Assembly: GCA_026988135.1 (NCBI GenBank)
Contig: JALSLT010000035.1
Location: forward strand, 1 to 19,399
Direction: 5' to 3'
From: Desulfurobacterium sp.
GTDB taxonomy: Bacteria > Aquificota > Aquificia > Desulfurobacteriales > Desulfurobacteriaceae
DNA: 19,399 bases
Under the pieces are notes generated by a model, which did no database searches, was not told where the DNA came from, and saw nothing but the letters and a program-made list of their open reading frames with translations. Of the stretch, positions 6,643 to 13,968 are shown piece after piece; the first letter of the stretch is position 1, and each line of letters opens with the position of its first letter. The translations under genes were made by a program, and so were the position numbers.

Positions 6643-8046
6643 CTATTTAACCTCAACCACTTTTACAAGATTTGTTGTTCCGGGAACACCTAAAGGTGCG
6701 CCAGCTAAAACTATAACCTTATCTTTGGTTTTTGCAATACCTCTTTCTTTAACCGCCTGAGTTGAAATGTCTATCAGCTTTTCAGTCGATTTAGCCAGGG
6801 TGGTTAAGCAGGAGTTAACACCCCATACGAGATTTAATATTCTGCTTACTTTAATATCGTGAGTTACCGCAAAGATAGGGACTTTCGGTCTGAATTTTGC
6901 AACTGCGATAGCTGTTGCTCCTGTTCTGGTGAAAGGGATTATCGCTTTTATGTTTCCTGAGTTTGAAAGTTCGCATGCCGCTTTTGCAAGAGAATATTGA
7001 AGGGTATCGGGTTTGAAGTCTTCATACCTTTTGTGAGGATATACTTTTTCCGCTTCTTTTATGACGTTGCTCATTGTTTCTATAACTTTTAAGGGATATT
7101 TGCCGACTGCTGTTTCTTCCGAGAGCATAAGAGCGTCTGTTCCGTCAAGAACTGCGTTTGCTATGTCGGTAACTTCGGCTCGTGTGGGTATCGGCATATC
7201 TACCATTGACTTTAACATTTGTGTAGCTGTTATTACGGGTTTTCCTTTTCTGTTTGCTTTCTTTATAAGAGTTTTCTGGATTACCGGTACTTTTTCAATA
7301 GGAAGTTCCACTCCAAGGTCTCCTCTTGCTACCATGAGAAAGTCGGTAACTTCAAGTATTTCATCTATGTTTTCAACGGCTTCCGGCTTTTCTATTTTTG
7401 ATACGATTGGAATATTGATTGCGTTAAGTTCTTTTAGTAAGTTTTTTAGTTTCATTATATCTTCAGCTTTTCTTACGAAAGAAAGAGCAATTATATCCGC
7501 TCCTTCCTTAACTGCGAATTTTACATCTTTAATATCTTTTTCTGTTAATGCGGGAATAGAAAGATTGCTATGAGGAAGGTTTACTCCTTTATGGGAGGTT
7601 AATGGACCGCCGACTATCACTTCACATGTAACTTTTTCGTCTTTTATCTCTTTCACTTTTAGTCTGAAAGCCCCATCTGCCAGAAGAATGGCTTCACCCG
7701 GATTGATCTCTCTGGCTAGAAACGGATAGTTTACAAATATTTCTCCCTTTTTATGTTCTTTTTTCGAAGTTAATACAATGGTGTTTCCTCTATGGAGGAA
7801 TAGAGGTTCTTCCTCAATTTTTCCTATTCTTATCTTTGGTCCGCATAAGTCAATAAGGATAGGTATTTTAATTCCTATCTCTTTTTCAGCTTTTCGAACC
7901 AGTATTATTTTTTTCCTATGTTCTTCGTGGGTTCCATGGGACATGTTGAGTCTTACAACGTTCAGTCCTGCCATCACGAGTTTTTTTAGTGTTTCTGTGT
8001 CTGATATTGCCGGGCCGAGCGTCGCAACGATTTTTGTTCTTTTCAT
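6643..8046 (-). CDS. pyk: Pyruvate kinase
   Basis: A 467-residue pyruvate kinase converting phosphoenolpyruvate and ADP to pyruvate and ATP. The N-terminus KRTKIVATLGPA, the RLNMSHG block near residue 34 and the catalytic-Lys region SKIEKPEA are present. So are the VARGDLGVELP metal/PEP block and the signature TATQMLKSM...PTRAEVTDIANAVLDG. A C-terminal alpha/beta regulatory domain completes the usual length. The start ATG at 8046 has AAAGGAGG about 10 nt upstream. It is the first gene of a four-gene packed operon (pyk, topA, phosphodiesterase, degenerate carbonic anhydrase) and divergent from the exported carbonic anhydrase. The sequence alone cannot say which sugar phosphate or nucleotide regulates it. 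Confidence 0.96.
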   Translation of the reverse strand: MKRTKIVATLGPAISDTETLKKLVMAGLNVVRLNMSHGTHEEHRKKIILVRKAEKEIGIKIPILIDLCGPKIRIGKIEEEPLFLHRGNTIVLTSKKEHKKGEIFVNYPFLAREINPGEAILLADGAFRLKVKEIKDEKVTCEVIVGGPLTSHKGVNLPHSNLSIPALTEKDIKDVKFAVKEGADIIALSFVRKAEDIMKLKNLLKELNAINIPIVSKIEKPEAVENIDEILEVTDFLMVARGDLGVELPIEKVPVIQKTLIKKANRKGKPVITATQMLKSMVDMPIPTRAEVTDIANAVLDGTDALMLSEETAVGKYPLKVIETMSNVIKEAEKVYPHKRYEDFKPDTLQYSLAKAACELSNSGNIKAIIPFTRTGATAIAVAKFRPKVPIFAVTHDIKVSRILNLVWGVNSCLTTLAKSTEKLIDISTQAVKERGIAKTKDKVIVLAGAPLGVPGTTNLVKVVEVK

Positions 8047-8076
8047 TGGGAATTTTCCTCCTTTGCTTTCAACTCA

Positions 8077-8105
8077 AATATAAGCTTTTTAGGTTTAGTT
8101 GTCTG
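8077..8105 (-). promoter_or_regulatory. Weak promoter candidate for the pyk operon
   Basis: On the minus strand CAGACA (8105-8100) and TATATT (8082-8077) are separated by 17 nt, upstream of the pyk ribosome binding site. The -35 match is only 4 of 6, so this is a tentative placement within the 205-bp divergent intergenic region. Confidence 0.25.
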
Positions 8106-8193
8106 TTTTTACGGTTATTTTAAAAGTTTTTGAAAGGCTTTGTATTGTATTCCGTTAAAAATTCTTTATTAAAATTGAATGTGTTATTTATAT

Positions 8194-8222
8194 TTGTATT
8201 TTTAAAAATCTTTTTCTAGAAT
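8194..8222 (+). promoter_or_regulatory. Candidate sigma-70-type promoter for the carbonic anhydrase gene
   Basis: TTGTAT (8194-8199) and TAGAAT (8217-8222) have ideal 17-nt spacing, predicting a start near 8229. A strong GGGAGGTG ribosome binding site follows just before the ATG at 8252. Confidence 0.45.
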
Positions 8223-8251
8223 ACTCTAAAATAAATCAGGGAGGTGCCGTA

Positions 8252-9001
8252 ATGGTAAAGAAACTGTTAGCAGCTATGGCTGCAGTAACAATTATGGGGG
8301 GAACTGCAGTAGCCGGTGGACATGGAAAGGCAAAAACAACACCGTCTGAAGCACTAAAAGAAGTTGTAGAGGGGAACGCAAAGTGGGTTGAGTCTCACAC
8401 GGAATCTTATTTCAAACCTCACATGAACGCTCAGCATCCTATCGTAACCATGATTACATGTTCTGATGCAAGGGTTCATCCGACAGTTTTCTTTAAAGAT
8501 CCCGTTGATAAAGTTTTTGTAATTAGAAACGTTGGGAATCAGCTTGTTAACGCAAAAGGTTCTATAGATTACGGTATTTATCATCTTCATACTCCAATTC
8601 TTTTAATAATTGGCCATACTCATTGTGGTGCTGTAAAGGCTGCTCTTCATGATTATTCTAAAGAAACTGAAGGTATTAAGATGGAGCTTGACCATCTTCA
8701 TCTGCCCCTTTCTAAAGTTTCTAAATCAGGAGCTTTTGAAAAAAGATGGCTTGAAGGTGTAGAGAAAAACGTTAACTATCAGGTTGATGAAGCTCTTAAA
8801 TTCTACAAGCCGTTTATTGAGAAAGGAGAACTTGCTGTTGTAGGTGTTGTTTACGATTTTATAAATGCTTACGGAAAGGGTTATGGAAGACTCGTTGTTC
8901 TTAATATAAACGGTGAATCAACTCCTTCGAAACTTAAGTACTCTCCAGTTATGAAAAAACTTTCGTCTTCAATGAAAAAGGCTGTTCTTGTTACAAAATA
9001 A
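8252..9001 (+). CDS. Exported beta-class carbonic anhydrase
   Basis: A 249-residue beta-carbonic anhydrase interconverting CO2 and bicarbonate. Residues 1-21 form a classical signal peptide: a Lys pair, a hydrophobic core, and TAVA before GG as a Sec cleavage site. The mature enzyme should therefore be periplasmic. The active site is complete: C70, D72 and R74 in TCSDAR, R92 in VIRNVGN, and H122/C125 in GHTHCGAV as the remaining zinc ligands. The C-terminal GELAVVGVVYDF block is the conserved family end. GGGAGGTG provides a strong ribosome binding site and the gene is a single unit with its own terminator. It is divergent from pyk. In an autotroph or CO2-rich vent organism, an exported enzyme could supply or buffer inorganic carbon at the envelope; that role is inference. 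Confidence 0.93.
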   Translation: MVKKLLAAMAAVTIMGGTAVAGGHGKAKTTPSEALKEVVEGNAKWVESHTESYFKPHMNAQHPIVTMITCSDARVHPTVFFKDPVDKVFVIRNVGNQLVNAKGSIDYGIYHLHTPILLIIGHTHCGAVKAALHDYSKETEGIKMELDHLHLPLSKVSKSGAFEKRWLEGVEKNVNYQVDEALKFYKPFIEKGELAVVGVVYDFINAYGKGYGRLVVLNINGESTPSKLKYSPVMKKLSSSMKKAVLVTK

Positions 9002-9009
9002 TTTTTACA

Positions 9010-9030
9010 GGGGCGTAAGCCCCTTTTTTT
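9010..9030 (+). terminator. Rho-independent terminator after the carbonic anhydrase gene
   Basis: GGGGC (9010-9014), a GTAA tetraloop and GCCCC (9019-9023) are followed by seven T residues (9024-9030), 9 nt after the stop codon. This is textbook for the plus strand. Read from the minus strand it lacks an immediate T-run. Confidence 0.92.
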
Positions 9031-10020
9031 CTAAACCAATATATCTACGGTTCCAGAATCAAGGTTTATTTTTATTTTTTCTTCGATTGCTTGTAGGGTA
9101 GCTTTTTCATTCGAGTATGTTATTGCAATAGGGATAAATCCTGCGGCCAGGAGTTTTTCTTTTAGATAGGTATCTCTGCTTTTTAGTGCTTCTATTAAGT
9201 TTTTATTCTCCGATTTGAATTCTATCGATACCTCGTTTGATATTGTAAATATTGATATAAAAACGCTGTTATTTTTGTGTTTTATATTTATTTCTATTTT
9301 ATATCCTTCCTCTTTTTGAAAAATAAGTTCTATATCCGTATCCTTAATATTTAAAGGTATAAATACGGCTCCACCTACCGGAAGAAAGTAAAATGCAAGT
9401 AGGGAAAGGATAAGTTTCCGAAAATCCGCTTCTGTAAGGTTTCCTTTGGCTGCTATCATTATCTCTTTTAATGATGAAAATATTTGCTCTTTTCCTTTCT
9501 TTGAAAAGATAGTCTGAAAAAGGATTTGAAGCTCTTTTTCGCTTAGCGGGCTTTCTTCTTTCAGTTTTTTCATTATTTCGGGAAATTGTTTTCCCATATA
9601 GAATTTTAGAATGTTTTTAACGGAGTCTTTATCAAAGAAGGGTAATAGTTTTAAAAGTATGAATTGATTCGTCCAGTTTTCGTCAAGCTGTATAAGTTTC
9701 AGCTCCAGCTTCGGATATAGAGATTTCACTATAAAGATAAGTTCCTCTCCCGGAGTAAATTTTCTGTCCGATTCAACATCTGCAATGATGACTTTGTCTT
9801 CAAGTAGAATTTTTGCCTTTCCCTCTTCGGTGTAGCCTAAAAATTTCACTCTTATTTTTTTTCCTTTCAGTTCTTCCGAAACATCCCCTTTTCTTTCTCC
9901 TTTAATTATAGAAGAGAGGAGCTTTTCCATATCTCTACGGGAAAAGTCCTGAAGTTTTGTAGGGAGGTTCCGGCTTATCGCTTCTGCGGGAATTATGCCT
10001 TCTATTTTCCTTATTTCTAT
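9031..10020 (-). CDS. Hypothetical protein, possible FliK-like C-terminal domain; AUA start suspected
   Basis: I do not firmly recognise this protein. From the first ATG (9930) it is 299 residues, but the frame stays open without a stop back to the cysK stop. The 30 extra codons read as plausible protein (IPAEAISRNLPTKLQDFSRRD). The only good Shine-Dalgarno, GGAGG directly after the cysK TAA, is 7 nt upstream of an ATA codon at 10020; no ATG, GTG, TTG or CTG lies in frame between. I therefore mark 10020 as the likely start, giving 329 residues. A central helical region is followed by an alternating beta-strand segment and a final LKSRDTYLKEKLLAAGF pattern. This faintly recalls the flagellar hook-length control (FliK) C-terminal domain. 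Third gene of the minus-strand operon after cysK. Confidence 0.55.
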   Translation of the reverse strand: MEIRKIEGIIPAEAISRNLPTKLQDFSRRDMEKLLSSIIKGERKGDVSEELKGKKIRVKFLGYTEEGKAKILLEDKVIIADVESDRKFTPGEELIFIVKSLYPKLELKLIQLDENWTNQFILLKLLPFFDKDSVKNILKFYMGKQFPEIMKKLKEESPLSEKELQILFQTIFSKKGKEQIFSSLKEIMIAAKGNLTEADFRKLILSLLAFYFLPVGGAVFIPLNIKDTDIELIFQKEEGYKIEINIKHKNNSVFISIFTISNEVSIEFKSENKNLIEALKSRDTYLKEKLLAAGFIPIAITYSNEKATLQAIEEKIKINLDSGTVDILV

Positions 10021-10032
10021 GACTTTTCCTCC

Positions 10033-10941
10033 TTAAAATAGATCTGTTGAAAGATACCTTTCTCCGGTATCCGGTAAAACGGTTGTTATAGGTTCTTTTA
10101 ATAATCCCTTTTGAAAAGCCTTTACTATTCCTGCAATATTTGCACCTGAAGAAATACCCGCAAGTATTCCGTATTTTTGACTTAATTTTTGGCAGAAGTA
10201 TCTTGTTTCTTCGTAGTTGACCGTTATTACTTCTTCTATAAGTGTTTTATCAAGAATTTCGGGAATAAAACCTGCTCCGATTCCCTGAATTTTGTGTATT
10301 CCGGGTTTTCCCCCTGAAAGGACAGGAGAGTTCGAAGGTTCAACGGCAATAATTATGGTATTTTTATTCTCTTCTTTAAGCCGTTTTCCCACACCTGTTA
10401 ATGTTCCACCTGTTCCGACACCTGCTACAAAACTTCCCGGTAGTTTTGTAAGCTGTTCCATTATTTCGACGGCAGTTTCTTCATAGTGTGTTTTTACGTT
10501 TGTAGGATTTTTAAACTGGTTTGCGGGTATGTAAATGTTCGGATTTTCGGTGATTCTTTTTTCAACCTCTTTTACCGCTCCTGGAACACCGTTTTCGGCA
10601 GGTGTAAGGATAAGTTCGGCACCAAAAGCTTTAATGATTTTTTTTCTTTCTTCGCTCATATTTTCAGGCATAACGATTGTGCAACCGTAGTTTTTTGCAG
10701 CACACACAAGAGAAAGCCCTATCCCTGTGTTGCCACTGGTTGCTTCTATTACTTTTTTTTCTTGTGTTATTAGCCCTTTTTTCTCCAAATCGTTGATGAT
10801 AGTGAGAGCTATCCTGTCTTTTATGCTTCCTCCGGGATTAAACATTTCGAGTTTTGCATAGATGGTAATTTTTTCTATTTCAATTTTCATAAGAGGCGTA
10901 TTACCTATAAGCTCAAGGATATTTTTTGATAGTGCTTTCAT
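10033..10941 (-). CDS. cysK: Cysteine synthase (PLP-dependent CysK/CysM family)
   Basis: A 302-residue beta-family PLP enzyme making L-cysteine from O-acetylserine (or O-phosphoserine) and sulfide. The N-terminal ELIGNTPL is present, and PLP Lys41 lies in NPGGSIKDR. The substrate-binding TSGNTG loop is at 68-73 and QFKNPTN follows. The phosphate cup is GTGGTLTG, and SSGAN lies near the end. Length matches the short bacterial enzymes with no CBS domain. CysK and CysM cannot be separated by eye; I give cysK as the commoner name. The ATG at 10941 has GGGAG just upstream. It lies 63 nt after the Trm10-like gene, in the same direction, and is followed at once by the ribosome binding site of the next gene. 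Confidence 0.9.
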   Translation of the reverse strand: MKALSKNILELIGNTPLMKIEIEKITIYAKLEMFNPGGSIKDRIALTIINDLEKKGLITQEKKVIEATSGNTGIGLSLVCAAKNYGCTIVMPENMSEERKKIIKAFGAELILTPAENGVPGAVKEVEKRITENPNIYIPANQFKNPTNVKTHYEETAVEIMEQLTKLPGSFVAGVGTGGTLTGVGKRLKEENKNTIIIAVEPSNSPVLSGGKPGIHKIQGIGAGFIPEILDKTLIEEVITVNYEETRYFCQKLSQKYGILAGISSGANIAGIVKAFQKGLLKEPITTVLPDTGERYLSTDLF

Positions 10942-10983
10942 TTATTTCTCCCTTAGATATGTACATATTCTTTATTTTATCAA

Positions 10984-11025
10984 TTAAGGTGTCTTTAACA
11001 ACTTTTAAGGTGTCTTTAACAACTT
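10984..11025. repeat. Perfect tandem duplication of a 21-bp unit at the end of the Trm10-like gene
   Basis: Units at 10984-11004 and 11005-11025 are identical 21-mers reading (plus strand) TTAAGGTGTC then TTTAACAACTT. The second unit holds the last codons and the TAA stop of the minus-strand gene; the first lies just after the stop. It looks like a recent 3'-end slippage duplication. Confidence 0.95.
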
Positions 11026-12003
11026 TAAATCCGTGAATATGTTTTGCTCCTTTGGAAAGTGGAAATCGGCAAGGTTAAATTCCTTTTTTAATGAAAGATA
11101 GATAGAAAGCGGTAGTATTCTTTCTTTCCCTTTTTCCGTATTTACTTTTAAAGTATTTTTTTGAAGTTTTTCTTTAACAATTTTTAGCTTTCCCTGTCGG
11201 GTGAGGTTTCTTTTTACAGCTTCGTCTATTATGATAGGTAAAGTTAAAAAGTCGCATAGAATTTTTGCAAGTTCGTTAATTCTGTCAGATACGGCTGTTA
11301 TTTCTCCTTTATAGGTTATTTTTCTGTGGGGGACGTTTTTAAGAATTTCCCTTGTAGCTCCTGTCAGTCTCTCCCCGTGGTCAACAATTCCCCCAAGGAC
11401 AAGGACTGTATCTGCATCTATCTCACCCTTTTCAAGGGTTTTTGCTCCATGAGGGTCAAGAACTATAATTTCTAAATTTTCAGGTATTTCGGTTTTAATA
11501 TTAAAGGGAATTTCAGGGTGGAAAAACGATTCCAATGCCGATAAGGATTTCATCTCTTTGTCTAAAATAAAAAAGTTTTCAGGTGTAAAGTAGTCTTTTA
11601 CCGTGCCGTATGTTAATTCTATTTGATTAAGAAGTCTTGATATTTCTCTACCTTTTAACAGGTTGAAAAAACTCATATCGATAGCTATATGCGGGAATTT
11701 CAACTCCTGTGGTGATAAAACTTTTTCTACGATGTAACTAGTTTCTTTTACTATAACGGCATCAGGGCTTTCACTACCTTTCCCCATTAGGAGTTTTACG
11801 GAGTTAAATTCCTCTATAAGTTTTCCGGGTGTTGTCTTTCCAAAGTTTCTTTTTTTTACAACTTTTAGTTTCCCCGTTGCTATTTGATAGGCAAGTCGGT
11901 TTATAAAATCACCTTTTGATGGTTTTCTTAAATGTTTTACCGTTTGAATGTTGTATTCTTTTAGCTTTTCTGCAAGTATCTCTTTTGCTTTTTTAAATTG
12001 CAT
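11005..12003 (-). CDS. Trm10-like SPOUT tRNA methyltransferase (position-9 type)
   Basis: A 332-residue protein whose centre and C-terminal half resemble archaeal Trm10, the SAM-dependent SPOUT enzyme that makes m1A or m1G at tRNA position 9. Visible blocks are HIAIDMSFFN (105-114), a QIELTYGTVKDYF segment, LDPHGAKTL (182-190), LVLGGIVDHGERLTGATRE (201-219) and ITAVSDRINELAKIL (235-249). In the family, GGIVD and the PDRIN-like block form the knot and catalytic region; here D208 and D240 are the matching acids, and the usual VPDRIN reads VSDRIN. The N-terminal third is a basic helical region as in other Trm10 proteins. The ATG at 12003 has AAGGA upstream. First gene of the operon leading into cysK and divergent from argJ. 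Trm10 is chiefly archaeal and eukaryotic, so transfer from archaea is plausible. Confidence 0.65.
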   Translation of the reverse strand: MQFKKAKEILAEKLKEYNIQTVKHLRKPSKGDFINRLAYQIATGKLKVVKKRNFGKTTPGKLIEEFNSVKLLMGKGSESPDAVIVKETSYIVEKVLSPQELKFPHIAIDMSFFNLLKGREISRLLNQIELTYGTVKDYFTPENFFILDKEMKSLSALESFFHPEIPFNIKTEIPENLEIIVLDPHGAKTLEKGEIDADTVLVLGGIVDHGERLTGATREILKNVPHRKITYKGEITAVSDRINELAKILCDFLTLPIIIDEAVKRNLTRQGKLKIVKEKLQKNTLKVNTEKGKERILPLSIYLSLKKEFNLADFHFPKEQNIFTDLKLLKTP

Positions 12004-12040
12004 CTTTGAATCCTTGTTTATAGGTTTTCTTAAATGTTAG

Positions 12041-12049
12041 TGCTAAAAT
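12041..12049 (+). promoter_or_regulatory. Extended -10 promoter candidate for argJ-coaX
   Basis: TGCTAAAAT matches TGn plus a -10 hexamer, 33 nt before the argJ ATG in a 78-bp divergent gap. No good -35 sits at the right distance, consistent with an extended -10 promoter. Pattern match only. Confidence 0.35.
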
Positions 12050-12081
12050 TTATAGAATCAATGGTTCAGTGGAGTGTAATT

Positions 12082-13257
12082 ATGAAAGGAATAGCCGATG
12101 TAAAAGGATTTTTATGCGGGACAGGAAGAGGTGGAATAAAGAAAACGGAAAAGCCTGTTGATAGAGATGATGTTCTGGTGATTGTTTCAGAAACTTCTGC
12201 AACAGTTGCAGCTGTTTTTACAAAAAACGATATAAAGGCAGCTCCCGTAAAGCTTTCTATGGAAGTTGTCTCTTCTCAGGACAGGGTCTTTGGGATAGTG
12301 GCAAATAGTGGGAATGCAAATGCGTGTACTGGAGAACAAGGGTTTAAAGATGCAGAAAAGATGGTAAAGATGTGTGAAAATTTAACCGGGAAAAAACATT
12401 TTCTTGTTGCTTCTACAGGGGTTATTGGAGAACCTTTTGTTGATAGAGTGGAAAAAGGAATAGAGGGAGCTGTTAAAACTCTTGGAGCAAAAAGTAGTTC
12501 TGAAGCCGCTGCTGCCATTATGACAACCGACACTTTTCCAAAGGTTGCATTTTTTGATGGTGGTGGATTTTCAATAGGCGGTATTGCAAAGGGAGCGGGA
12601 ATGATAGATCCTGCTATGGCAACGATGCTCTCTTTTATAACAACTGATGTTGATATTGAAAAGGGACTTTTGCAGAAGATTTTAAGGGAAGTTACAGATG
12701 AAACTTTCAATGCAATAACCGTTGACGGGGATATGAGCACAAACGATACTGTATTTATTCTTGCAAACGGTATGTCAGGAATAAAAATTGATGAAAGTAA
12801 TTGTGAAATATTTGTTACAGGTTTAAAAGAGGTAATGGGTTCTCTTGCGTATCAGATAGTCAAGGATGGTGAGGGGGCTACAAAGGTTGCAAGGATAATT
12901 GTTGAAGGTGCTTTGACAAAGGAGGAGGCAAGAAAAATAGCCCGCAAAATAGCCCTTTCACCCCTTGTTAAAACTGCTGTATTTGGATGTGATCCAAACT
13001 GGGGTAGGATAATTGCTGCTGCAGGAAGTGCCTGTGTCGGAATAGATGAGGGGAAGCTAAGGCTTAAAATAGGTGATTTTCTTCTTTTTGATGGAAAAAG
13101 AGCAGATTATTGTGAAGATGATATTTATAATTACATGAAAACCAGCGATGAGATAGTGATAAATCTTCATATTGGAAGGGGAAATAAAAGCTTTGAGTAT
13201 TTAACCTGTGATTTAACTTGCGATTATGTGAGGATAAATGCTGAGTATAGAACGTGA
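12082..13257 (+). CDS. argJ: Bifunctional ornithine acetyltransferase/N-acetylglutamate synthase
   Basis: A 391-residue ArgJ, which recycles the acetyl group from N-acetylornithine to glutamate in arginine synthesis. The precursor self-cleaves into two subunits before a Thr nucleophile. That site is visible as PAMATMLSF with Thr181 (the family usually has PNMATML). KGAGMI precedes it and VDGDMSTND follows in the beta subunit. VANSGNANACTG near 73-84 and the closing VRINAEYRT are further family marks. I start at ATG 12082 (MKGIADVKGF) because GGAG lies about 8 nt upstream; the ATG at 12034 would add 16 residues lying in the promoter region. The last 20 bp overlap coaX, so the two genes are one unit. 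Whether it is mono- or bifunctional cannot be told by eye. Confidence 0.95.
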   Translation: MKGIADVKGFLCGTGRGGIKKTEKPVDRDDVLVIVSETSATVAAVFTKNDIKAAPVKLSMEVVSSQDRVFGIVANSGNANACTGEQGFKDAEKMVKMCENLTGKKHFLVASTGVIGEPFVDRVEKGIEGAVKTLGAKSSSEAAAAIMTTDTFPKVAFFDGGGFSIGGIAKGAGMIDPAMATMLSFITTDVDIEKGLLQKILREVTDETFNAITVDGDMSTNDTVFILANGMSGIKIDESNCEIFVTGLKEVMGSLAYQIVKDGEGATKVARIIVEGALTKEEARKIARKIALSPLVKTAVFGCDPNWGRIIAAAGSACVGIDEGKLRLKIGDFLLFDGKRADYCEDDIYNYMKTSDEIVINLHIGRGNKSFEYLTCDLTCDYVRINAEYRT

Positions 13258-13954
13258 GAACCTCTTTTTTATAGATGCCGGGAATAGTTTTGTAAAGGTT
13301 GCAGTATCGGATGGCAAGAACTTCAAGATAGTTTTAAAGATTGAAACAGAAAAAGTAAAGAGAGGATATTTTCCTTTAAAAGGGAAAGTTGCAGTTATTG
13401 CAAGTGTTGTTCCTTCAATAGATAAAGTAATTAAGAGTAATTTTGAGGAAGTTTTTTCTGTTTCTGCGGATTTACCCTTGCCTTTAAAACTTGATTATGA
13501 AACACCTGAAACTTTAGGTGCTGATAGGATAGCTGCTGCCTCCGGTTTTCTTTCATATGGGAAAACCGGAATGGTTGTTCTTGCTGGGACGGCGGTTGTT
13601 GTTGATATTGTTAAAAATAGTATTTTTAATGGTGGTGCTATTTTGCCGGGTGTATCTTTGATGGCGGTAGCTCTTGGAAAATTTACAGAGCAGTTGCCGG
13701 ATGTTGAATGTTTTTTGAATAAATATCCGGGTAAATCCACCGTTGAGTCTATTATGTCAGGGATTGGTCTTGCGGTGGCGGGAGCGGTAGAAAGGGCTGT
13801 AAAATTTGAGTGTATGGCAGAGTTTCCAATTGTTTTAACAGGGGGATACGCTAACGATTTAAAGCAGATACTTAGATTCGGTATCGTTGATGAGTTTTTG
13901 ATATTCAGGGGACTTTTGAATATTTACAGATGGAATAAAAAAGGGGGAGTTTAA
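13238..13954 (+). CDS. coaX: Type III pantothenate kinase
   Basis: A 238-residue CoaX, catalysing the first step of coenzyme A synthesis (pantothenate to 4'-phosphopantothenate) with the ASKHA fold. FIDAGNSFVKVAV (11-23) is the first phosphate motif with D13; most family members have DVGNT. GADRIAAA (94-101) is the pantothenate/dimer motif. GTAVVVDIV (117-125) is the second phosphate motif, where GTAxTxD is more usual. GGAILPGVSL follows at 132-141. The start ATG overlaps the end of argJ by 20 bp and is preceded by GAGG. The last two codons and stop lie inside the terminator hairpin. The slightly atypical phosphate motifs leave the family call secure. Confidence 0.9.
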   Translation: MLSIERENLFFIDAGNSFVKVAVSDGKNFKIVLKIETEKVKRGYFPLKGKVAVIASVVPSIDKVIKSNFEEVFSVSADLPLPLKLDYETPETLGADRIAAASGFLSYGKTGMVVLAGTAVVVDIVKNSIFNGGAILPGVSLMAVALGKFTEQLPDVECFLNKYPGKSTVESIMSGIGLAVAGAVERAVKFECMAEFPIVLTGGYANDLKQILRFGIVDEFLIFRGLLNIYRWNKKGGV

Positions 13955-13965
13955 ACTCCCCCTTT
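13940..13965. terminator. Bidirectional terminator shared by coaX and groEL
   Basis: A 26-bp perfect inverted repeat, AAAGGGGGAGTTT then its complement, spans the coaX stop (13952-13954) and ends 3 bp before the groEL stop. On the minus strand the stem is followed by TTTTTTATT, a good T-run for groEL; on the plus strand only TTTACATT follows. It should mainly stop groEL transcription but also serve coaX. Confidence 0.88.
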
Positions 13966-13968
13966 ACA

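Noticed and set aside
9010..9030. Bidirectional terminator also serving the convergent gene ending at 9031
   Set aside because: Read on the minus strand the stem is followed by TGTAAAAATT, not a T-run, so only the plus-strand call is supported.
12034..12081. 16-residue N-terminal extension of ArgJ
   Set aside because: It overlaps the promoter candidate and has no ribosome binding site, while ATG 12082 has GGAG at good spacing and the normal N-terminus.
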